Below are positions 1-5,132 of a stretch of DNA of 5,132 bases, in pieces. Every line of letters starts with the position of its first letter. Within the stretch, counting starts at the first letter, position 1. A program made the position numbers and the translations under genes. Source of the stretch: Alloprevotella sp. (GTDB taxonomy: Bacteria > Bacteroidota > Bacteroidia > Bacteroidales > Bacteroidaceae). Location: contig JABZGM010000153.1 in NCBI GenBank assembly GCA_015259235.1, positions 1 to 5,132 of the forward strand. The letters are read 5' to 3'. Below the pieces are notes generated by a model. The model searched no databases. It worked only from the letters and a program-made list of their open reading frames with translations, and was not told the DNA's origin.

Positions 1-45
1 ACATCTTCTACCATTCCCTGCATCTTTCAAAACCACAATTCCTAT

Positions 46-3000
46 ATGAAAAGCGTCTTCAAACTAGCTTTGCTCGCTGCGGTGGCTCTTCCTGCTGCGT
101 CGCAAGCTCAGCTCGTGGTCGATCGTAGCAAATATCCTGACTACGATCCCACCGTTCGCCCCGACCGTTCGCTTCGTCGTTATGGACTTTCCCGTAAGGC
201 GAAAGCTGCAAATGCTCCCGATGTGAGTCAACGTCCAGCTTATGTGAATAATGCTGCAAACATGTATTTTCCACCCATCTTCAACCAAGAAGGTGGTTCT
301 TGCGGCTCTGCATCACGCATCGGATATATGTTCACCTACGAACTCAATGCTTATCGTGGCACTGATGCTTCTAAGATTGAGAACCAATATCCCACCCACT
401 TTGTTTGGTTGCTCACTAATGGTAACTCTGGTAAGGACCAATTTGTCCAATTCGTAGGTGTGCCTTCTGCCAAAACCTATGGTGGTCGCATGAACTCTGC
501 ACTCTTCGGATGGAGAGAAGAAACCAACAATGACTTCGGTTGGATGTCAGGGTACGATAAATGGTTTGAAGCCATGCACAATCGCATGTATCAGCCTGCA
601 CATATACCTAATGATTTGGGAACGGAGGAAGGCCGTGAGCAAATGAAAAACTGGTTGTGGAATCACAATGGTGACACCGACTTTAAGGCTGGTGGTATTG
701 CTGGTATTGGCGTTGCAGCTTCTGTGATACAAAATGGCATCCCCAACACACCTGCCAACCAAGCCGCTGGTGTAGTGGGCATGAACTATGTGAAATACTG
801 GGGACCTACGGTCAATCACGCCCTTACGCTCGTGGGGTATGACGATCGCATCGAGTTTGACCTCGATGGCAACGGAATAGCAGGTGAAAAGGACAAAGAT
901 GAAGTGGGAGCTTGGATTATTGCCAACTCATGGGGACTTTGGTCAAACAATGGTCTCATTTATTGCCCCTATGCTTATGCTTTCCCTGCGCATGCTGAAG
1001 CAGACTCTAAGGGTGTGCGCCGTCAAAGCGGTGGATTCTGGCAGCCCGAAATCTATCACGTGCGCAAAGACTATCGACCTTTCCGCACCATCAAGGTGAA
1101 GATGGACTACTCTCGTCGCTCTGAGCTTCTCTTGCAAGTCGGTGTTTCTGCTGATCTCAATGCCAAGAAGCCCGATGCCATTATCGACCTCCACCACTTC
1201 CGCTGGGCGGGTGATGGTCGCGGAGGTGACACCGGCACAGGAAAGGATGACCAAAAGGAATTGCCCGAAATACCTATGTTAGGACGCTGGGCAGATGGTA
1301 AGTTGCACACCGAACCTATGGAGTTTGGTTACGACCTCACCGATTTGAGCGCAGGTTTCGACCGTTCACGTCCTTTGAAGTACTTCTTCATCATCAACAG
1401 CAAAACAAAATCAGGCGTTGCTAGCAGAGCCAAAGGGTCAGGACACCTCTATAATGCAAGCATCATCGACTACGAATTTGACCAAGGCGGTGTCGAAACA
1501 CCTTTCAAACTCGAAAGCAAGGCTGAAGATAATAGTGTCGCTATTGATAAAGGCAAGATTGCGATGTACAGCACCATTGTCTATGGCGAACAATTCTTTG
1601 CTCCCACCAATGCTGCCATCAGTAATGGCAAATTCACTTGGTCAGCACCTCAAACTAGTGGGCACAAAATCAAGGAATACAAAGTCTTTGTAAACGGCAC
1701 TCTTCGTGGCACTACCCAAGAACTCTCTTATCCTGTCACTGACGCTGGTAACTACGGCGTAACTGCGGTTTACGAAGGAGGTCACGAAACAGCTATGATT
1801 TCTGCCATCACTTCTGTGGCTCGCCAAGAAAAGAATGTGGCAGTAGATTTCAAAAAGACCGGTTTCACCATTCCCGATGTCTTCAAGGAAAAATTCCCTG
1901 ATTGCACCATCGAGTTCTGGATCAAGCCTCACTCTATCAGCGACTGGAACCAAAAAGGTGGTCCAGGTTGGGGCACCTTCATGTGTCACGCCAACGGCAA
2001 CGGCACCTACACCGCTGGTTGGGATGCTGTAGGCAATGCTCGTGCCAATGCCGCTAGCGCACTTCGTGTGAACCAATGGACCCATATCGCTATGGTGGCT
2101 CAGAAATCCACCTTCCGCCTCTATGTCAACGGTGCATTCCAAGATGCAACATCCTACTCTGCTGGTCATAGTGGTCTCGGTGGTTTTGGCAACCTCGTCT
2201 TTGCTGGTGGTAGCGATGGTCAAGATGCGATCTATGATGAAATTCGTATTTGGAGCAAGGCACGCAACAATACCGAATTAAGCAGTGGTCACACGGCTGA
2301 ATTTAGCGGTGAACTCATGCCACAAGGTCTTATCGCCTACTACAAGGGGGATATCATCATGATCGATGGCAAGCCCTACTTGCGCGACTGTGTAGGTGGA
2401 CATCACGCTCCTATCAATGGAGCTGGCTATGCACAAGTCAACTCAGACAAAACCTTCAAAGAAATTCCTACACGCAACTTCTCATTCTCTGGTACTTTCA
2501 TCGCTGGTGATAGGACTGTGGAAGCTGGTCAACCTCTCTTGCTCAAGGCGAACTATGAAGACCACACCAAGGAATTGGAATGGAACGCTCCTGATGCAAA
2601 AGTAGAGAAATACGCTGGTACGGAACTCACCCTTGTCTTCCCCAAAGAAGGTAAGTATAAGGTGACGCTGACTGTGAAGGATGGTGACAAGACTAGAACT
2701 GTTGAAAAGGAAATCACCGTAACGCCTGCTGCTGCTTGCAGTGCAGACTTCGTGGCTTCTCTCACTGAAGTGCCTGCAGGTCAACGCGTAAGTTTCAACC
2801 CCGTTAATCCTGTCGCTGGTTACCAATACGCTTGGGCTATGCCTGGTGGTAGCGTATCTACTTCTAATGCTATCTCTGCTGGTACCACCTATGAAACTCC
2901 TGGTAAGCATGAAGTTACCCTCACCGTTACTTCTGCAACTGGTGAAGTGAAGACTAGCAAGCAAGTGGTGAACGTGGTGAATGTAGCTCCTGAAGCAGCA

Positions 3001-4605
3001 TTTAGCATCCACAACCCTGTAGTCCTCAAGAACGAAAAGGGCACCATGACCAACGAGTCTAAGTTCCGTCCTAGCCAACTCGAGTGGATCTTCAACAGCG
3101 GCAAGAATGTGCTTGTGAAGAAGGTGGAACTCAAGAGCAATAAGGACAACGAACTCCCCTACGAAGTGAAGCAACCTGGTGTTTACAACGTAACACTCAA
3201 GGCTAGCAATGGAGTCGGTAAGAGTGAAGTAACGCAATTACGCGGTTTGACCGTTGTCAATGCTGACTCTAAGAATGGTCTTTCGTTCAACCACCTCGGC
3301 GCTAGCGTGGAATTGAGCAAGCAACCCATCACCAAAGAAACCAAGAACTTCACCATCGACTGGTGGATGAATCCTGCGAAGCTCTCCGACTTCTGCTGCG
3401 GTATTGGTGACGTCGACGGCACCTTCCAAATCAAGACTGACTATCGTGGTCGCTTGCTGATCAGCAAGAGAGGTCTTACGGTTTCCACCAACGAGGGAAC
3501 TGTCAAGGCTGGCGAATGGCACCACTATGCAGTTTCTGTAAACAATGCTAGCAACGTCAAAGTGTATTGCGATGGTGAACAAGTCGCTACTGCTGGTCAT
3601 ATCTCTGGCAGCCAAATGCCTAATCTTGCTCGTTTCACTTTGGGTAATGAATCTGCCGATATGAGCGGTCAAATCGACGAATTCCGCATCTGGGAGAAGG
3701 TACTCACTCCTGCAACTATCCAAAAGTATGCGAATGTTCCTCTCGAAGGTGACTTGCTCAAACAAGCCAAAGAAGAAGATAAGTTGATCCTCTACTACAA
3801 CTTTAACCAAACTTCTGGCAACGTAGTGGATCAATCTGGCAACGGCTACGAAGGTGTTCGTCACAACTTCGGTCCTGAAGGTGATGCTTGGGGTCTCTCT
3901 CGTGGCGTCTTCAACTTGAATTTTGAAGACACGATGGAAGATGTGAGCAGCGAACTCAAGAACAATAGTGCTTACTTCAAGCATACCAACAAGAGAGTTA
4001 ATGGTTCTAACTCTCGTTGGCTCGAACTCAAAGATTGGCTCCTCGAAAATACCAACAAGTCAGGCAACGTCACTGCTGGTGCGCACTACGACAGTGCTAA
4101 AGGCGGTGCTTTCACCGTTACTTCTGGTTGGGACGATTTCCCCGATTTGAAGGATCATAAGGTGTATCAAGTGCTCCACCTCAAGGCGGGTGCTTACTCC
4201 CTCACCACCACCTTCGGTCAGCATGGCGAAAGTGCAAACTGCTTCCTTGTAGCTGCTCTGGGTAACAAGTTGCCAGACTCTAACCAACTTGACAAGTCGT
4301 TGGCTAGCACTCCGCTAAATCCCGGTGGCAGAGGTAGTGAAAATACACTCAATTTTGTCCTCACTGAAGACACAGATGTTGCACTCGGCATCGTCGCCAA
4401 CATGATTGGCAACAAGATTTTCTGCATCCAGAACTTCAAGCTCGTGCGCAATAGCGTTGCCACCATCACTGCCATTGGTGGTGTGAAGACCAACGTACAA
4501 AGCACCAAGGCTGAAGGCACCTACGACCTCTCTGGACGTCGTGTAGAAAAGCCCGAAAGTGGTCAAATCTACATCCAAAATGGTCAACGTGTAGTGGCTC
4601 AGTAA
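46..4605 (+). CDS. Secreted multidomain C1-family (papain-like) cysteine peptidase with LamG and PKD modules
   Basis: This 1519-aa protein (roughly 165 kDa) is probably exported and acts at the cell surface or outside the cell. Residues 1-21 form a signal peptide: K2 and K6, a hydrophobic core LALLAAVALPAA, then S-Q-A before Q22. Module order: short N-terminal segment (22-66), C1 peptidase (about 68-340), beta-rich linker (341-515), Fn3-like module (517-592), LamG-like jelly-roll 1 (597-745), three PKD-like modules (811-1071), LamG-like jelly-roll 2 (1077-1222), beta-rich C-terminal module (1287-1467) and sorting-type tail (1470-1519). ATG at 46 is chosen because it begins the signal peptide and no ATG, GTG or TTG lies in frame upstream. 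The bases before it (aattcctat) lack a Shine-Dalgarno sequence, as is usual in Bacteroidetes. The frame is intact to TAA at 4603, and a terminator follows 52 bases later, so it ends its transcription unit. Family assignment is firm; substrate and ligand are unknown. I do not recognise an established gene symbol. Confidence 0.93.
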   Translation: MKSVFKLALLAAVALPAASQAQLVVDRSKYPDYDPTVRPDRSLRRYGLSRKAKAANAPDVSQRPAYVNNAANMYFPPIFNQEGGSCGSASRIGYMFTYELNAYRGTDASKIENQYPTHFVWLLTNGNSGKDQFVQFVGVPSAKTYGGRMNSALFGWREETNNDFGWMSGYDKWFEAMHNRMYQPAHIPNDLGTEEGREQMKNWLWNHNGDTDFKAGGIAGIGVAASVIQNGIPNTPANQAAGVVGMNYVKYWGPTVNHALTLVGYDDRIEFDLDGNGIAGEKDKDEVGAWIIANSWGLWSNNGLIYCPYAYAFPAHAEADSKGVRRQSGGFWQPEIYHVRKDYRPFRTIKVKMDYSRRSELLLQVGVSADLNAKKPDAIIDLHHFRWAGDGRGGDTGTGKDDQKELPEIPMLGRWADGKLHTEPMEFGYDLTDLSAGFDRSRPLKYFFIINSKTKSGVASRAKGSGHLYNASIIDYEFDQGGVETPFKLESKAEDNSVAIDKGKIAMYSTIVYGEQFFAPTNAAISNGKFTWSAPQTSGHKIKEYKVFVNGTLRGTTQELSYPVTDAGNYGVTAVYEGGHETAMISAITSVARQEKNVAVDFKKTGFTIPDVFKEKFPDCTIEFWIKPHSISDWNQKGGPGWGTFMCHANGNGTYTAGWDAVGNARANAASALRVNQWTHIAMVAQKSTFRLYVNGAFQDATSYSAGHSGLGGFGNLVFAGGSDGQDAIYDEIRIWSKARNNTELSSGHTAEFSGELMPQGLIAYYKGDIIMIDGKPYLRDCVGGHHAPINGAGYAQVNSDKTFKEIPTRNFSFSGTFIAGDRTVEAGQPLLLKANYEDHTKELEWNAPDAKVEKYAGTELTLVFPKEGKYKVTLTVKDGDKTRTVEKEITVTPAAACSADFVASLTEVPAGQRVSFNPVNPVAGYQYAWAMPGGSVSTSNAISAGTTYETPGKHEVTLTVTSATGEVKTSKQVVNVVNVAPEAAFSIHNPVVLKNEKGTMTNESKFRPSQLEWIFNSGKNVLVKKVELKSNKDNELPYEVKQPGVYNVTLKASNGVGKSEVTQLRGLTVVNADSKNGLSFNHLGASVELSKQPITKETKNFTIDWWMNPAKLSDFCCGIGDVDGTFQIKTDYRGRLLISKRGLTVSTNEGTVKAGEWHHYAVSVNNASNVKVYCDGEQVATAGHISGSQMPNLARFTLGNESADMSGQIDEFRIWEKVLTPATIQKYANVPLEGDLLKQAKEEDKLILYYNFNQTSGNVVDQSGNGYEGVRHNFGPEGDAWGLSRGVFNLNFEDTMEDVSSELKNNSAYFKHTNKRVNGSNSRWLELKDWLLENTNKSGNVTAGAHYDSAKGGAFTVTSGWDDFPDLKDHKVYQVLHLKAGAYSLTTTFGQHGESANCFLVAALGNKLPDSNQLDKSLASTPLNPGGRGSENTLNFVLTEDTDVALGIVANMIGNKIFCIQNFKLVRNSVATITAIGGVKTNVQSTKAEGTYDLSGRRVEKPESGQIYIQNGQRVVAQ
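247..1065 (+). other. C1 (papain-like) peptidase domain of the large exoprotein
   Basis: Residues about 68-340 carry the ordered landmarks of a papain-fold peptidase. Q81 (oxyanion-hole type) and C86 sit in FNQEGGSCGSAS. H258 lies in VNHALTLVGYDD. N294 lies in IIANSWG, the classic C1 Asn-Ser-Trp-Gly motif. Between His and Asn is an EF-hand-like loop starting at D272 (DLDGNGIAG, then D283) that could bind calcium. The N-terminal segment between signal peptide and peptidase is only about 45 residues, too short for the usual inhibitor_I29 propeptide of about 60-100 residues. The nucleophile region is unusual: C86 is followed by Gly rather than Trp and is five residues after Gln instead of the usual six. 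C86 is the likely nucleophile. If it is instead equated with papain Cys22, Ala89 would occupy the nucleophile position and the domain would be inactive. Confidence 0.82.
1834..3711 (+). other. LamG - PKD - PKD - PKD - LamG adhesion array of the large exoprotein
   Basis: Two paralogous concanavalin A/LamG-like jelly-rolls flank three Ig-fold PKD-like modules. LamG 1 (597-745) shows TIEFWIKP, QWTHIAMV (W678, H680), RLYVNG and DEIRIWSKAR. LamG 2 (1077-1222) shows the same order: FTIDWWMNP, EWHHYAV (W1158, H1159), VKVYCDG and DEFRIWEKVL. Each is followed by a similar closing strand, LIAYYKGD at 762-769 and LILYYNFN at 1247-1254. PKD 1 (811-893) has LEW at 844-846 and KYKVTLTVKDG. PKD 2 (897-979) has YAW at 928-930 and HEVTLTV. 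PKD 3 (981-1071) has LEW at 1012-1014 and YNVTLKASNG. LamG-type jelly-rolls in secreted bacterial proteins commonly bind glycans or proteins and PKD modules often act as spacers. The binding role here is inferred, not shown. Confidence 0.8.
3904..4602 (+). other. C-terminal beta-rich module and Bacteroidales-type sorting tail
   Basis: Residues 1287-1467 form an unassigned beta-rich module. It has aromatic and beta-strand segments such as HKVYQVLHLKAGAYSLTT, CFLVAALGNKLPD and ALGIVANMIGNKIFCI. It resembles the carbohydrate-binding-like modules of unknown function (DUF5013-like) at the ends of Bacteroidales exoproteins; that label is from memory and tentative. Residues 1470-1519 are a compact tail with TYDLSGRRV (1492-1500), a short proline-containing turn, and IYIQNGQRVVAQ at the very end. 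The YDLxGRRV...YIxxG pattern is the usual last element of many Prevotella and Porphyromonas secreted proteins and resembles the end of type IX secretion (Por secretion) C-terminal domains. Here the last residues are VVAQ rather than the more common lysine-rich ending. Export by type IX secretion is therefore plausible but not proven. Confidence 0.6.
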
Positions 4606-4657
4606 TCTCGGACTCCCCCTCTTCTCCGTTTGGAGACGAAGGAAATGATGAAATATC

Positions 4658-4693
4658 AACGGACACATCCTCCAATGGATGTGTCCGTTTTTT
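4658..4693 (+). terminator. Intrinsic terminator of the large exoprotein gene
   Basis: A perfect 13-bp inverted repeat pairs AACGGACACATCC (4658-4670) with GGATGTGTCCGTT (4677-4689) around a 6-base loop (TCCAAT). The T run at 4688-4693 starts within the end of the stem. It lies 52 bases after the TAA stop at 4603-4605. Between stop and terminator is only a minor 5-bp hairpin (TCTCC-GTTT-GGAGA, 4623-4636). This is a textbook Rho-independent terminator for plus-strand transcription. Confidence 0.93.
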
Positions 4694-4729
4694 GGTGTCG
4701 CATCCTCATTTCCTCACCAAAAATCCCTC

Positions 4730-4749
4730 AGCGTAACAGATGTTACGCT
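4730..4749. promoter_or_regulatory. 20-bp palindrome, candidate CRP/FNR-type operator
   Basis: AGCGTAACAGATGTTACGCT is a perfect dyad of two 9-base arms around a central GA. Its core can be written GTAAC-N4-GTTAC, the 5-4-5 half-site layout typical of CRP/FNR-superfamily operators; from memory it also resembles motifs described for HcpR-type regulators. Its centre (4739.5) is about 41.5 bases upstream of the start point predicted from the TACCTTTG box at 4769, which is the class II activator position. Alternatively, as RNA it forms an 8-bp stem with a 4-base loop followed by five T (4749-4753), so it could be a small terminator backing up the one at 4658. The sequence alone does not decide between the two. 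Confidence 0.5.
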
Positions 4750-4768
4750 TTTTCGATATGGCACTTCG

Positions 4769-4776
4769 TACCTTTG
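4769..4776 (+). promoter_or_regulatory. Bacteroidetes-type -7 promoter box (TACCTTTG)
   Basis: TACCTTTG matches the Bacteroidetes primary-sigma -7 consensus TAnnTTTG exactly and is followed by the CAAC-rich sequence often seen after such boxes. The expected start point is near 4781. No convincing TTTG -33 element is present at the usual distance upstream; that region is occupied by the palindrome at 4730-4749 and a T run. This combination suggests an activator-dependent promoter. The element is the only perfect plus-strand TAnnTTTG match I see in the non-coding part of the window. Confidence 0.6.
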
Positions 4777-4780
4777 CAAC

Positions 4781-4960
4781 AACTAAACTACTAGACTCCA
4801 GTTTCCGCTTTTTTATAATCAGGAAACTTATCGCGAATACTTCGCAACCTTCCATTAACTAACACAAGATGAACTAGCGCTTCTGCTATCGTTCATCCCT
4901 TCTAAACACAATCCAAGAGGGTGTGCCCAAGATGTTGGGTGCACCCTCAACGTTTTTTTT
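4781..4960 (+). ncRNA. Candidate structured small RNA or attenuated leader, about 180 nt
   Basis: The segment runs from the start point predicted for the TACCTTTG promoter to the end of a strong terminator. It has no credible ORF; the only ATG before the terminator (4870) gives Met-Asn-stop. It contains consecutive local hairpins: AGTTTCC (4800-4806) with GGAAACT (4822-4828); GCGAA (4833-4837) with TTCGC (4841-4845); GATGAAC (4868-4874) with GTTCATC (4891-4897), extended inside by TAGC/GCTA past a 2-base bulge; and the terminator stem 4917-4948. AAACT at 4785-4789 could pair with 4800-4804 instead of the first hairpin, a weak alternative fold. It does not match a tRNA, tmRNA, SRP RNA or riboswitch that I recognise, and its ends do not pair as expected for 6S RNA. 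It may be a free-standing sRNA or a prematurely terminated leader of a gene beyond the right edge. Confidence 0.45.
4917..4960 (+). terminator. Intrinsic terminator ending the candidate small RNA
   Basis: GAGGGTGTGCCCA (4917-4929) pairs with TGGGTGCACCCTC (4936-4948) to give a 13-bp stem with two central G-U wobbles and a 6-base loop (AGATGT). After AACG comes a run of eight T (4953-4960). The T run lies on the plus strand only, so it terminates rightward transcription. No coding gene lies between this and the previous terminator at 4658-4693, so it implies a separate non-coding transcript. Confidence 0.88.
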
Positions 4961-5132
4961 GGTGTCCTGCCTTCTTGAAGATAGGATTCCCTATTCCGAA
5001 CTCTTCATGTAGCCTGCCCCCTATAAGTATATGGGAGGATATGAGGCAAAAGTGAGGTAAACAGCCCAAAAACTGCAGAAAAATCTTTTGATTCCTTTGT
5101 TTTGCAAGGTGAATATAGCAAAAGGTGGGATA
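4961..5132. other. Non-coding right edge, no gene detected
   Basis: I see no plausible coding region on either strand here. Visible structure is limited to an inverted repeat TTTTGC (5100-5105) and GCAAAA (5118-5123) separated by 12 bases, and a loose dyad between GCCT (5012-5015) and AGGC (5044-5047). On the minus strand TCACCTTG (complement of 5105-5112), followed by CAAAACAAAGG, resembles a degenerate -7 box, but no gene follows it leftward. The stretch is probably the upstream region of a gene beyond the right edge. Confidence 0.5.

Larger units (their letters stand above)
4688..4966 (+). repeat. 12-base direct repeat TTTTTTGGTGTC flanking both terminators
   Basis: TTTTTTGGTGTC occurs at 4688-4699 and again at 4955-4966, each time directly after CG at the end of a terminator region. 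The two copies are CG-T6-GGTGTC and CG-T8-GGTGTC. The T runs are expected from terminator function, but the shared GGTGTC after them is not. The copies are about 267 bases apart and the sequence beyond them diverges. Confidence 0.6.

Noticed and set aside
1..45. Promoter or ribosome-binding site for the exoprotein in the first 45 bases
   Set aside because: No TAnnTTTG box or Shine-Dalgarno sequence is visible. The promoter is presumably upstream of the window.
1642..3984. Long minus-strand open frames opposite the exoprotein gene (up to about 250 codons)
   Set aside because: They lie wholly inside a gene with firm domain evidence, have no recognisable motifs and look like antisense shadows of its codon bias.
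1419..4308. GCTAGC hexamer recurring about six times in the coding region
   Set aside because: At the in-frame sites checked it is Ala-Ser written with the preferred GCT and AGC codons, so codon choice explains it.
4645..4794. 49-codon plus-strand ORF starting ATGATG after a purine-rich GACGAAGGAA
   Set aside because: The strong terminator at 4658-4693 lies inside it and the palindrome and promoter box also overlap it. Its composition (many Trp, Cys, His and Pro) is unlike a real small protein.
4870..4878. ATG AAC TAG minimal ORF in the candidate RNA
   Set aside because: A two-codon frame inside a stable hairpin with no ribosome-binding context is most likely chance.
4738..4960. Possible 6S, SRP, tmRNA or known riboswitch identity
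   Set aside because: The ends do not pair as in 6S, there is no SRP-type tetraloop helix or tRNA-like acceptor and no riboswitch core that I recognise. It is left as an unassigned candidate RNA.
4932..5012. 26-codon plus-strand ORF
   Set aside because: It starts in the loop of the terminator at 4917-4960 and reads through its T run, so it would not normally be transcribed in full.

Overview
The window is dominated by one very large secreted-protein gene (46-4605, 1519 aa), followed by about 530 bases of non-coding DNA with several ordered RNA and regulatory signals. The organism is most likely a member of the Bacteroidales, with Prevotella, Alloprevotella and Porphyromonas as close candidates. 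Four things point there: the start codon has no Shine-Dalgarno sequence; the predicted signal-peptide cut leaves an N-terminal glutamine; the protein ends in the YDLSGRRV...IYIQNG type of tail common on Bacteroidales exported proteins; and a TAnnTTTG promoter box (TACCTTTG) lies downstream. The genus cannot be fixed from this window.

Region 1 (1-45) is the AT-rich end of the 5' leader; any promoter lies upstream of the window. Region 2 (46-4605) encodes a modular exoprotein. In order it has a signal peptide, a papain-like (family C1) cysteine peptidase domain, beta-sandwich and Fn3-like linker modules, a LamG-like jelly-roll, three PKD-like Ig-fold modules, a second LamG-like jelly-roll, a C-terminal beta-rich module and a short Bacteroidales-type sorting tail. 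This looks like a surface or secreted protease-adhesin that couples proteolysis to binding of a glycan or host ligand. Substrate and ligand cannot be read from the sequence.

Region 3 (4606-4693) is the 3' UTR, ending in a perfect 13-bp terminator hairpin. Region 4 (4730-4960) is the least explained part. A 20-bp palindrome of GTAAC-N4-GTTAC type sits about 41.5 bases upstream of the start point predicted from a perfect TACCTTTG -7 box. The box is followed by about 180 bases with no credible ORF, several consecutive hairpins and a strong intrinsic terminator. This layout fits a small independent non-coding RNA under a CRP/FNR-type activator, or an attenuated leader for a gene beyond the right edge. 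Region 5 (4961-5132) has no gene; it holds only an inverted repeat and a weak minus-strand promoter-like sequence.

The single coding gene has its own terminator and appears monocistronic at its 3' end. Nothing in the sequence ties the putative RNA to it functionally.
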